From a virus, in the IMG/VR virus record IMGVR_UViG_3300007734_000480, positions 1-22,372 of that record: 22,372 nt of DNA. One strand, 5' to 3'. The notes beneath the pieces were generated by a model. It saw nothing but the letters and a program-made list of their open reading frames with translations, searched no databases and was not told the DNA's origin. The translations under genes and the position numbers were made by a program. Numbering within the stretch: position 1 is the first letter of the stretch; every line of letters begins with the position of its first letter. This document shows, piece by piece, positions 1-6,416 of this stretch.

Positions 1-1
1 G

Positions 2-1621
2 GTTGATAAGATTCGCAAATCTATTGACCAGATTGAACTGCTTGCTGAACTTTATGGTACGGGCATCGGTGAAATTGTTGTCAAAACAGAGAAAATCTTT
101 GTTCCGAGTACCCAACCAATACCTGGTCAAATCGGTCAAGCCGCCATCGGAGTGGTAGAAAAAGACCGAATTGCAGTCAAGATTGTTCCTGTTAACCCCC
201 GTAACTTCCTGTTTGACCCTAATGGAACATCTATTGATGACTGTATGGGTGTGGCTATTGAGAAGTATGTCTCTATCCACAAGATCGTCAAAGGTCAAGA
301 AGATGGCATTTATCGCAAGGTAAAGGTCGGTACGGACTCTATGGACACAGACTTAGAGCCTACCCAAGAGATTACTCAGTACGAAGACGACAAGGTAAAG
401 TTGTTAACTTACTATGGACTCGTTCCCCGTGAATACCTTGAAGAACTAGAAGATGGTGCTGAAGTAGAGGATTTATTCCCTGAAGACTCTATTCAGGATG
501 AGTATTCCGATTTGGTTGAGGCAATTATCGTGATTGCCAATGATGGTGTTCTTCTCAAAGCAGAAAAGAACCCATACATGATGAAAGACCGCCCAATCCT
601 AGCCTATCAGGACGACACAGTTCCTAATCGCTTATTGGGTCGTGGTACTGTAGAGAAGGCTTACAACTCACAGAAGGCTATTGATGCCCAAGTTCGTAGC
701 CACTTAGATTCTCTTGCTCTAACAACTAGCCCAATGATGGCTATGGATGCCACCCGCCTACCAAGGGGTGCTAAGTTTGAGGTTAAGCCAGGTAAGGCTA
801 TCCTGACAAACGGAAATCCCAATGAGATTCTGTTCCCATTTAAGTTTGGCAATACGGATGGTTCTAACCTGACAACCGCTAAAGAGTTTGAGCGTATGCT
901 TTTGATGGCAACAGGCACTCTTGACTCTCAAGGAATGGTATCTGCCGTTGCTAGAGATGCGGGTCAGGGCGGTATTTCGATGGCAGTAGCTTCAATTATC
1001 AAGAAATACAAGCGTACCTTGGTGAACTTCCAAGAGGATTTTATGATCCCCTTCATCACCAAAGCCGCCTATCGCTATATGCAGTTTGATCCCGAGCGTT
1101 ATCCTACTGTGGACATGAGGTTTATTCCGACTGCTGCCTTGGGAATCATTGCCCGTGAGCATGAACAACAACAAATGATTGGTTTACTCCAGACTCTTGG
1201 CCCAAATACACCTGTTTTGCCTATCATTTTGAAGGGTATTATGGCTAATTCTTCTCTGTCAAACAGATTTGAGTTGATTGAGATGCTTGATAAGATGTCT
1301 CAAGCTGATCCACAAGCCCAACAAGCGGCTCAGATGCAACAACAACTGGCTTTGCAATTGGCTCAGGCTCAGATTGCTGTCCAAACGACTCAAGCAGAGC
1401 AGAATAAGGCTGAAGCGCAAAAGTTACTGACTGAAGCGCAATTGATGCCTATTGAACTTCAGGCAAAGAGTATGGCGGCTAACACTAAAAACCTCCCAAC
1501 TGATGATGCTTTAGCTTCAAAAGAGTTTGATAAACGGGTCAAGATTGCTGAATTGATGCTAAAAGAAGCAGATATTCAAAACAAGGCTAAGATTGTTGAA
1601 AAACAGATGACTAGACAATGA
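2..1621 (+). CDS. Portal protein (5' end outside window)
   Basis: Portal proteins form the dodecameric ring at the capsid vertex through which DNA is packaged and ejected. The reading frame is open to the left edge of the window, so the 539 visible residues lack the true N-terminus; a GTG at 152 is an internal codon, not the start. The middle part (around 660-900) has the portal-like stretch AIDAQVRSHLDSL followed by a Pro/Gly-rich segment with KPGKAIL. The last 100 residues are rich in Gln, Ala and Lys (AQQAAQMQQQLALQLAQAQ) and should form a long helical barrel or coiled coil, as in P22-type portals. The gene precedes scaffold and coat genes, the classic portal-scaffold-coat order. Its stop overlaps the next start (ATGA). 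The family call rests on recalled similarity and gene order. Confidence 0.88.
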   Translation, partial: VDKIRKSIDQIELLAELYGTGIGEIVVKTEKIFVPSTQPIPGQIGQAAIGVVEKDRIAVKIVPVNPRNFLFDPNGTSIDDCMGVAIEKYVSIHKIVKGQEDGIYRKVKVGTDSMDTDLEPTQEITQYEDDKVKLLTYYGLVPREYLEELEDGAEVEDLFPEDSIQDEYSDLVEAIIVIANDGVLLKAEKNPYMMKDRPILAYQDDTVPNRLLGRGTVEKAYNSQKAIDAQVRSHLDSLALTTSPMMAMDATRLPRGAKFEVKPGKAILTNGNPNEILFPFKFGNTDGSNLTTAKEFERMLLMATGTLDSQGMVSAVARDAGQGGISMAVASIIKKYKRTLVNFQEDFMIPFITKAAYRYMQFDPERYPTVDMRFIPTAALGIIAREHEQQQMIGLLQTLGPNTPVLPIILKGIMANSSLSNRFELIEMLDKMSQADPQAQQAAQMQQQLALQLAQAQIAVQTTQAEQNKAEAQKLLTEAQLMPIELQAKSMAANTKNLPTDDALASKEFDKRVKIAELMLKEADIQNKAKIVEKQMTRQ

Positions 1622-1857
1622 ACCCAGAACTTCAAAAATACTATGAAGAGAGATTTTCCACGATGTCTACACAAGGGTGGATAGATTTGATGGAAGATGT
1701 TGACAAAATGATAGAACCTTTGAATAATATTTCAACAATTGCAGATGAAAAAAGTCTACAATTCAGAAAAGGTGAGTTATCAATCCTTATTTGGCTGAAA
1801 AACTTAAAACAAGTCAGCGAAAGAGCATTTGAGGACTTAAATGAAAAGAATGTATGA
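1618..1857 (+). CDS. Small conserved phage protein, function unknown
   Basis: This 79-residue, mostly helical and charged protein starts with an ATGA overlap on the portal stop and ends inside the next gene, so it is translationally coupled on both sides. It begins MNPELQKYYEERF and carries a central QFRKGELSILIWL segment. Sequences of this type are familiar to me from environmental podovirus genomes directly after the portal gene, but I know of no assigned function. There is no signal peptide or membrane segment. A role in head assembly or packaging is only suggested by its place between portal and scaffold genes. Confidence 0.75.
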   Translation: MNPELQKYYEERFSTMSTQGWIDLMEDVDKMIEPLNNISTIADEKSLQFRKGELSILIWLKNLKQVSERAFEDLNEKNV

Positions 1858-2068
1858 ATTTGCCTGTGATAATGGGCATATAACAGAGAGATTTGTTGAT
1901 TATGAGTCAACAATTCTTGTATGTGAGTGTGGCGATACATCTCGTCGCATTCTTTCTGCGCCAGCTTTTCGACTCGAAGGGTGGTCTGGTTCTTTCCCAT
2001 CATCGCATGGGAAGTTCGAGAAAAGCCACTTAGACAAGCTAAAAAGCGAGCGCAAACTCAACTCATAA
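1841..2068 (+). CDS. FmdB-like zinc-ribbon small protein
   Basis: This 75-residue protein starts MKRMYEFACDNGH and has a second cysteine pair in LVCECGD (Cys29 and Cys31), followed by the phrase RRILSAPAF. This layout, a short beta hairpin starting with Y-E-F-x-C, a second C-x-C-G knuckle and then an R-x-I-S-x-P segment, resembles the FmdB/CxxC zinc-ribbon family often found in phage head modules. The first knuckle is CDNGH rather than CxxC, so Cys9 and His13 would have to serve as ligands or the zinc site may be degenerate. The C-terminus is basic (KSHLDKLKSERK). It overlaps the preceding gene by 17 bases and lies just before the scaffold gene. Function in these phages is unknown. Confidence 0.7.
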   Translation: MKRMYEFACDNGHITERFVDYESTILVCECGDTSRRILSAPAFRLEGWSGSFPSSHGKFEKSHLDKLKSERKLNS

Positions 2069-2125
2069 GCAATTATGCCGAGTTGAATCTCCTACAACCG
2101 AACAACGGCAGGAAAAGGAAAAAGT

Positions 2126-2866
2126 ATGTTAGTTGATGACGACAAAGAAGAGTTGGGTGAGTTAGAGGCAGAAGAGCAAAAGATCGAACAAAAGACTGAA
2201 CTTCCTGAGAAATACAGGGATAAAAGTTTAGACGACATTGTGAGGATGCACCAAGAGGCTGAAAAGCTCATTGGTAAGCAAGCACAAGAAGTAGGCGAGG
2301 TCAGAAAGTTAGCTGATGAACTCATCAAACAGAACCTTGGTTCACGACAACAAACTAGGCAAGAAGAGCCTGAAGTAGATTTCTTTGAGAATCCACAGAA
2401 GGCAATTCAGAGGACTGTTGATAATCACCCCGACATCCAAGCGGCTCGCATGGCGACTCTTGAGATGAAAAGGTCACAAATTCAGCAGAGGTTAGCGCAA
2501 GAGCATCCCGACTTTGGTGAAATCGCCAGAGATCAGGATTTTGCAAACTGGGTGAAGTCTAGCCCTGTTCGCATTAGAATTTTTGAGCAAGCCGATGCGG
2601 GATATGATTTTGACTCTGCCAATGAATTGCTGTCGACCTATAAACAACTGCGATCTGTTAAACAGAAGCAATCTAGCAATGCAGGTGAGGCAACTCGCAA
2701 GCAGAACTTGAAAGCCGTAGGTGTTGATGTGGGTGGTTCTGGTGAATCATCAAAAAAGGTATACAGAAGGGCAGACCTTATTCGGCTAAAAATGCAAGAC
2801 CCTAATCGTTATGATGCACTTAGTGATGAAATCATGGCAGCATACGCAGAAGGTCGAGTTCGTTAA
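2126..2866 (+). CDS. Capsid scaffolding protein
   Basis: Scaffolding proteins guide coat assembly and are absent from the mature head. This 246-residue protein has an acidic N-terminus (DDDKEELGELEAEEQ), then the phrase PEKYRDKSLDDIVRMHQEAE and a long helical segment up to about residue 75. This PEKY-K/R-x-K-S-x-D-D-I pattern is characteristic of scaffold proteins in podovirus-like genomes. The C-terminal 50 residues are basic (SKKVYRRADLIRLK), as expected for the coat-binding end of a scaffold. It is predicted highly helical and has no Cys. A purine-rich ribosome binding site (GGAAAAGGAA at 2111-2120) precedes the ATG. It sits 18 bases before the coat gene. No separate head maturation protease gene is seen in this module. 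Confidence 0.85.
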   Translation: MLVDDDKEELGELEAEEQKIEQKTELPEKYRDKSLDDIVRMHQEAEKLIGKQAQEVGEVRKLADELIKQNLGSRQQTRQEEPEVDFFENPQKAIQRTVDNHPDIQAARMATLEMKRSQIQQRLAQEHPDFGEIARDQDFANWVKSSPVRIRIFEQADAGYDFDSANELLSTYKQLRSVKQKQSSNAGEATRKQNLKAVGVDVGGSGESSKKVYRRADLIRLKMQDPNRYDALSDEIMAAYAEGRVR

Positions 2867-2884
2867 ACTTTTGGAGATTTAATC

Positions 2885-3847
2885 ATGGCATATCCAACAC
2901 CAGCGGTAACCACAACCACCGCAGCAACCTTCATCCCAGAAATCTGGTCTGATGAAATCGTAGCCGCTTACAAGAAAAACCTTGTATTGGCTAACATCGT
3001 AATGAAGATGAACTTCAAGGGCAAGAAGGGTGACACAGTTCACATTCCCGCCCCTACCCGTGGTTCAGCTTCAGCAAAAGCGGCTTCTACAGCCGTTACA
3101 TTGATTGCCGATACTGAGACAGAAGTTCAAGTCTTGATTAACAAGCACTATGAATATTCACGTTTCATTGAGGACATCGTTGAAGCCCAAGCATTGAACA
3201 GCTTGCGTCAGTTCTATACTGCCGATGCTGGTTATGCGCTTGCCAAGCAAGTTGATACCGACTTGATCCAATTGGGTCGTGCTTTCAATGGTGCTACTGT
3301 CGGTACTAACGACTACGCAACAAGCAATACATCCACCAAAGCCTATATCGGTTCTGATGGTACTACTGCTTACAACAGCACATCTTCCAATGCAGCCGCA
3401 TTGACTGATGCCGCTATTCGCAGAACTATTCAGCGTTTGGATGACAATGACACTCCTATGGATGGTCGTTTCTTCATCATTCCTCCTTCAAGCCGTAATA
3501 CGTTGATGGGTCTTGCCCGTTACACAGAACAGGCTTTTGTGGGTAATGGCGATGCAATCCGTAATGGTGAAATCGGTCAACTGTATGGTATCCCCGTGTT
3601 TACATCTAGCAATGCTGATTCTGGCGCAGGTAACTCTGGTGCTGATCGTATTTGCTTGATGGGTCACAAGGACTCTATGGTTCTAGTTGAGCAAGTTGGT
3701 GTTCGTTCACAGACTCAGTACAAACAAGAGTACCTTGCTACTCTGTTTACATCTGACACTCTGTATGGTGTGAAAGCCATGCGTACAGCCGCTACAACTG
3801 GTGCAGCTTTGTCTTCTAGCGCATTTGCGTTAGCAGTTCCAGCCTAA
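2885..3847 (+). CDS. Major capsid protein
   Basis: The main shell subunit, 320 residues. It begins MAYPTPAVTTTTAATFIPEI and contains an N-terminal WSDEIVAAYKKNLVLANIV helix, a GKKGDTVHIPAP segment, and TLYGVKAMRTA near the end, a pattern I associate with coat proteins of the P22/N4-like HK97-fold groups of environmental podoviruses. The N-terminus reads directly into the folded region without a long acidic scaffold-like extension, consistent with the separate scaffold gene upstream. Preceded by GGAG at 2873-2876 and followed at once by a strong intrinsic terminator, as is common for the most highly expressed head gene. The fold assignment is by recall of related sequences, not by structure comparison. 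Confidence 0.9.
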   Translation: MAYPTPAVTTTTAATFIPEIWSDEIVAAYKKNLVLANIVMKMNFKGKKGDTVHIPAPTRGSASAKAASTAVTLIADTETEVQVLINKHYEYSRFIEDIVEAQALNSLRQFYTADAGYALAKQVDTDLIQLGRAFNGATVGTNDYATSNTSTKAYIGSDGTTAYNSTSSNAAALTDAAIRRTIQRLDDNDTPMDGRFFIIPPSSRNTLMGLARYTEQAFVGNGDAIRNGEIGQLYGIPVFTSSNADSGAGNSGADRICLMGHKDSMVLVEQVGVRSQTQYKQEYLATLFTSDTLYGVKAMRTAATTGAALSSSAFALAVPA

Positions 3848-3859
3848 TAGTTGCCACTT

Positions 3860-3892
3860 CTCCCTCATCTTCGGGTGGGGGAGTTTTTTCTT
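3860..3892 (+). terminator. Intrinsic terminator with UUCG tetraloop after coat gene
   Basis: A 10-base-pair stem (3860-3869 with 3874-3883, three G-T wobbles allowed) closes a C(TTCG)G tetraloop, one of the most stable RNA loops, and is followed by six T, a C and two more T. It lies 13 bases after the coat stop codon. Read directly from sequence. Confidence 0.92.
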
Positions 3893-3897
3893 AATTT

Positions 3898-3904
3898 AGG
3901 AGGA
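3898..3904 (+). promoter_or_regulatory. Near-consensus Shine-Dalgarno site AGGAGGA
   Basis: AGGAGGA, seven bases before the ATG at 3912, is the closest match to the anti-Shine-Dalgarno consensus seen before any gene in the window. It implies very efficient translation of the small protein that follows, consistent with a virion component needed in many copies. Confidence 0.75.
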
Positions 3905-3911
3905 ATTTATT

Positions 3912-4238
3912 ATGGCAGCAGCAACAGCAGTCGTTTCCCGCAGGGGTAATGACCAGTTCCGTGGTCTTTTTACAGACACTTGGGATGTTTCTTGTACTCT
4001 TGATAGCGCATCAGTAGCTACTACTGCAACCGCTACAGACACAGTTACAGTTCCAGGCGTTGCATTGGGCGATATGGTTATCGGTATGTCTGTTGGCGTT
4101 TCTGAGGCAGGTTTGGTTCGTAGAGCCTATGTTTCAGCCGCTAATACAGTTACTATCGTGACTTATAACCCTACAGCAGGTTCTGTTGACTTAGCATCAA
4201 CTACATTGCAACTTATGGTTGCTCGTCCTGTTCAGTAA
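3912..4238 (+). CDS. Probable head decoration / small structural protein
   Basis: A 108-residue protein that is Val, Thr and Ala rich and has no Cys. The central part has alternating beta strands: VTVPGVALGDMVIGMSVGV, then YVSAANTVTIVTYNPTAG and DLASTTLQLMVA. This strand pattern with a LGDMVIG turn and a SAANTVT strand is a recurring form among small phage structural proteins, often annotated as hypothetical or head decoration. It lies directly after the coat gene, has the strongest ribosome binding site in the window and is flanked by terminators on both sides, so high-level expression as its own unit is likely. A capsid-stabilising role is inferred from position and fold type; a minor spike or tail component is the alternative. 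Confidence 0.68.
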   Translation: MAAATAVVSRRGNDQFRGLFTDTWDVSCTLDSASVATTATATDTVTVPGVALGDMVIGMSVGVSEAGLVRRAYVSAANTVTIVTYNPTAGSVDLASTTLQLMVARPVQ

Positions 4239-4244
4239 AGTCAT

Positions 4245-4270
4245 AAAAGGGGGCTAAAAACCCCCTTTTT
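4245..4270 (+). terminator. Intrinsic terminator after decoration gene
   Basis: A perfect 9-base-pair stem (AAAAGGGGG at 4245-4253 with CCCCCTTTT at 4261-4269) with a seven-base loop CTAAAAA and a T run. The T-A lower stem doubles as the U tract. The A tract before the G run would let it act weakly on the other strand too, but no gene faces it. Confidence 0.9.
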
Positions 4271-4282
4271 AATGGAGTTCTA

Positions 4283-4477
4283 ATGGCAACCTTTAGATGT
4301 TTAGCAAGTGGACAAACAGTCACTTTTACCTATCAGCACGATATTGATTCGATGAAAGGTCATCAAGGTTATGTCAGAGTTGATGAAGTTCAAGAAGAAA
4401 CTTCTGAAAAACAAATAGTTTTGAAACCTCCAGTACCTGTTAAGAAGATGGGTCGTCCAAGGAAATCAAATGTCTGA
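4283..4477 (+). CDS. Small conserved phage protein with GRPRK tail
   Basis: A 64-residue protein. The N-terminal half (MATFRCLASGQTVTFTYQHD) looks like a short beta hairpin, followed by IDSMKGHQGYVRV, which recurs in small proteins of environmental phages. The C-terminus ends KKMGRPRKSNV, a basic segment containing the GRP core of an AT-hook, so minor-groove DNA contact is possible but unproven. It begins 13 bases after a terminator stem and overlaps the next gene by eight bases. Function unknown. Confidence 0.68.
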   Translation: MATFRCLASGQTVTFTYQHDIDSMKGHQGYVRVDEVQEETSEKQIVLKPPVPVKKMGRPRKSNV

Positions 4478-4673
4478 GATTGATCCACGAGAATTTGGTA
4501 AGCTAGAGGCTCAAGTTGAGGCTTTACAGACAGAAGTCCATGCACTTCGCCAAGATATTAAAACGCTTTTAGAGATGGCAAACAAGTCAAAAGGTGGCTT
4601 CTTTGTCGGAATGGCTATCGCTTCTGTAGTAGGCGGTATTATTTCATTTATTGCGACTAGGATCATCAAATGA
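4470..4673 (+). CDS. Coiled-coil protein with C-terminal membrane anchor (XhlA-like)
   Basis: A 67-residue protein with two parts. Residues 8-40 (FGKLEAQVEALQTEVHALRQ and on) show heptad leucine/valine spacing, a short coiled coil. Residues 43-63 (GFFVGMAIASVVGGIISFIA) form one hydrophobic helix, and the protein ends TRIIK. This is the architecture of XhlA/haemolysin-type holin partners, which assist lysis at the membrane. It lies far from the endolysin (about 17 kb away), so it may instead have a head- or membrane-associated role. It overlaps its neighbours by 8 and 4 bases. Confidence 0.68.
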   Translation: MSEIDPREFGKLEAQVEALQTEVHALRQDIKTLLEMANKSKGGFFVGMAIASVVGGIISFIATRIIK

Positions 4674-5077
4674 GCCTCCTAACTGGCGTTGTCTGTCCTA
4701 TAGCGACACAAGATATTTCGGTCAATCTGAAGAACCGAAACAATGCCTTTAAGAAGTTTGGCTATGGGCCACCTAATCCTGAAGAGCCTAATGATTCGTT
4801 TTGGCTAAAGAAAGCCAAGATGTATAACTCTCCTACAGATACCATAAAAGGTATGCGCTGTGGCAATTGTGCCGCCTTTATCCAGACACCTAAGATGATG
4901 GAATGTATCTCAAGTGGTTTGGAAAAAGATGAAGGTGAAGGAGAGTTATCTTATGACCAAAATTTCATTAAAGCCGCTGATCTCGGCTATTGCGACTTAT
5001 TTCAATTCACTTGTGCTGCCGCCCGTACTTGTGATGCGTGGAAAGGTGGCGGGCCTATTACGAAGGAAAAACCATGA
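4670..5077 (+). CDS. Cysteine-cluster protein, HiPIP-like pattern, function unknown
   Basis: A 135-residue protein with seven cysteines, at 9, 64, 67, 79, 108, 115 and 121. Cys64 and Cys67 form a C-x2-C knuckle in CGNCAAF, and later come ECI (Cys79), LGYCDLF (Cys108), FTC (115) and RTCDAW (121). The order C-x2-C-x-x-F, then single Cys, then an aromatic-Cys near Phe/Trp, resembles the iron-sulfur ligand order of high-potential iron-sulfur proteins, although the spacing between the last two ligands is longer than usual. A zinc-binding structural protein is the plain alternative. No signal peptide. It overlaps the preceding gene by four bases (ATGA) and the following one by four (5074 start). 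Function unknown. Confidence 0.7.
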   Translation: MSLLTGVVCPIATQDISVNLKNRNNAFKKFGYGPPNPEEPNDSFWLKKAKMYNSPTDTIKGMRCGNCAAFIQTPKMMECISSGLEKDEGEGELSYDQNFIKAADLGYCDLFQFTCAAARTCDAWKGGGPITKEKP

Positions 5078-5226
5078 AAATGACAAAGCCTAAAGAGACT
5101 AAGAAACCAAAGGGTATGCCATTGGCAATAATGATTGCTATTGGTAAGCCTAAGACTCGTCCCATGCCTGCCCGTGGTGGTCGCACAGCTACTAATATGA
5201 TGAAAAAAGCAGGTCGTGGCAAATGA
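5074..5226 (+). CDS. Lysine-rich 50-residue basic protein
   Basis: A 50-residue protein, MKMTKPKETKKPKG at the start and KKAGRGK at the end. It has 11 Lys, 4 Arg and one Glu, a net charge near +14. I chose the ATG at 5074 because it overlaps the preceding stop as ATGA and is preceded by GAAGGA; an in-frame ATG at 5038 would overlap that gene by 40 bases. Six Pro and the Gly-rich RGGR stretch point to a disordered chain. No family recognised. Being the first of four small basic genes, it may bind DNA or an acidic partner. Confidence 0.6.
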   Translation: MKMTKPKETKKPKGMPLAIMIAIGKPKTRPMPARGGRTATNMMKKAGRGK

Positions 5227-5390
5227 AAAAAGCAGAAACCAAAATAAGCAAAGTAATGAAAGAGTATGGTGCGGGTAAACTGCACTCTGGCTCTAAAAAA
5301 GGCCCTGCCGTTACTTCTCGTAAACAAGCCATTGCCATTGCTTTATCTGAGGCGGGCATGAGCAAACCCATGAAGAAGAAGAAGAAATGA
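5223..5390 (+). CDS. DUF6496-like small basic protein
   Basis: A 55-residue protein with the core KVMKEYGAGKLHSGSKKGP followed by TSRKQAIAIALSEAG, a pattern I recognise as the DUF6496 family of short phage and bacterial proteins. It ends KPMKKKKK; net charge is near +13. The start overlaps the preceding stop as ATGA. The conserved GKLHSGSKKG and SRKQAIAIAL pieces suggest a small fold rather than pure disorder. Function is not known to me. Found by reading the frame directly, because it is short. Confidence 0.78.
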   Translation: MKKAETKISKVMKEYGAGKLHSGSKKGPAVTSRKQAIAIALSEAGMSKPMKKKKK

Positions 5391-5533
5391 AACAAGGTCT
5401 TTACGCTAACATTCATGCCAAACAAGAACGCATCAAAGCGGGTTCTAAGGAAAAGATGCGTAAGGTTGGCTCTAAAGGTGCTCCTACTGAGGCGGCATTT
5501 AAGGCTGCGGCTAAGACCGCAAAGAAGAAATGA
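5387..5533 (+). CDS. 48-residue basic protein of a recurring phage family
   Basis: A 48-residue protein beginning MKQGLYANIHAKQERIKAGS and continuing KMRKVGSKGAPT, ending KTAKKK. It has 12 Lys and 2 Arg against 3 Glu. The YANIHAKxxRI-x-AGS-x-EKMR-K core recurs next to DUF6496 genes in environmental phages as I recall it, but no function is assigned. Start overlaps the preceding stop (ATGA), and its own stop overlaps the start of the nuclease-like gene, also as ATGA. Confidence 0.72.
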   Translation: MKQGLYANIHAKQERIKAGSKEKMRKVGSKGAPTEAAFKAAAKTAKKK

Positions 5534-6147
5534 TCCCTGAATCATTAGACAAAACAACTGTTAATCAGTTACTGCTGTCTCATGGGACATGGAAGCATCT
5601 TTTCTACCGATGCTATTCAGAAGTAAGCTCTGATTACAAAAATTATGGCGGTCGTGGAATTGATGTGCATCTATCGTGGCATGGAGAAGATGGTTTTTAT
5701 CAATTTATCCAAGATGTTGGACTTAGGCCATCAAAAGATTACAGTCTTGACAGAATTGATGTAAACAAGGGTTATTCTCCAGAAAATGTGAAATGGTCAA
5801 CTAGCATTGAGCAAGCCAATAATCGAAGGAATAGCAAGAGATACCTGTTTGAAGGCGAGAATCTTACGTTGGCTGAGATTGCTAGAAAAACAGGAATTGG
5901 ATACCAAAGAATCTGGAAAGCAACTAAGATTTATGGCGATCCATCAGAACATACAAAAATTGATCCAGATCGTGGTAAACGTATGTATCAAGGTGAATTA
6001 CGCTCAACAACTGAGATTGCTAAAATGGTCAATATGAAGCCAGAAACTCTTATGCAAAGATTAAGAAATGGCTTAGATTTTGATTTAGCTATTGCATTAC
6101 CACCTCAGCCTGGTGTACACTTCACAGGAAGATCATTATGGTCTTAA
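5530..6147 (+). CDS. Free-standing homing-endonuclease-like protein with tandem HTH modules
   Basis: A 205-residue protein. Residues 20-100 contain YKNYGGRGIDVHLSW (38-50), SLDRIDVNKGYSPENVKWS (72-90) and EQANNRR (94-100). The YGGRGI...F..F..D-G-x-R-P...LDRID-N-x-x-YSPENVRW...Q-x-N-R order is typical of an HNH-related phage endonuclease family. Residues 106-135 (GENLTLAEIARKTGIGYQRI) and 154-182 (GELRSTTEIAKMVNMKPETL) are two helix-turn-helix modules of the NUMOD type, likely the DNA-recognition part. Free-standing homing enzymes cut an unoccupied allele so that repair copies the gene. It splits a cassette of small basic genes, yet starts with an ATGA overlap and runs 10 bases into the next gene, so the insertion is well adapted. 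Confidence 0.82.
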   Translation: MIPESLDKTTVNQLLLSHGTWKHLFYRCYSEVSSDYKNYGGRGIDVHLSWHGEDGFYQFIQDVGLRPSKDYSLDRIDVNKGYSPENVKWSTSIEQANNRRNSKRYLFEGENLTLAEIARKTGIGYQRIWKATKIYGDPSEHTKIDPDRGKRMYQGELRSTTEIAKMVNMKPETLMQRLRNGLDFDLAIALPPQPGVHFTGRSLWS

Positions 6148-6416
6148 AAAAATACCAGAATCCAAAAGGTGGGTTGAATGAGGAAGGTCGAGAGTTCTAC
6201 AAAAGAACTGAAGGACTGAACTTAAAAGCACCTTTAAAAACGGGTAATTCAGGTCGACGATCTAGTTTTTTAGCACGAATGGGCAATATGCCTGGCGCTG
6301 AGATGAAAGATGGGAAGCCTACCCGACTCCTTCTATCTCTTAGAGCTTGGGGCGCATCGTCCAAGGAAGACGCTAAAGCAAAGGCTAAAGCGATCTCTAA
6401 GAGGAATAAGAAGTGA
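6138..6416 (+). CDS. DUF6321-like small basic protein
   Basis: A 92-residue protein with NPKGGLNEEGREFYKRTEG at the start, SGRRSSFLARMGNMPGAEM in the middle and PTRLLLSLRAWGASSKEDAK near the end. This KGGLN-x-x-GR-x-x-Y...NLK-P...RR-x-SF-x-ARM-x-MPG...LR-x-W order matches the DUF6321 family as I recall it, short proteins of podovirus-like genomes. It has 15 Lys and 8 Arg against 8 acidic residues. The ATG lies within the last codons of the nuclease-like gene (10-base overlap) and its stop overlaps the next start as GTGA. Function unknown; a virion or packaging role is possible. Confidence 0.78.
   Translation: MVLKKYQNPKGGLNEEGREFYKRTEGLNLKAPLKTGNSGRRSSFLARMGNMPGAEMKDGKPTRLLLSLRAWGASSKEDAKAKAKAISKRNKK

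Noticed and set aside
1641-2003. A reverse-strand frame of 120 residues
   Set aside because: It lies opposite two coupled forward genes with recognisable proteins; low-complexity Ser/Phe composition suggests no real gene.
5038-5073. An upstream ATG for the 50-residue basic protein
   Set aside because: It would overlap the cysteine-cluster gene by 40 bases, whereas the ATG at 5074 makes an ATGA overlap and has GAAGGA before it.
5226-5232. A AAA AAG slippery heptamer
   Set aside because: It lies at the start of a gene that is read normally from its own ATG, so no frameshift is needed to explain the frames.
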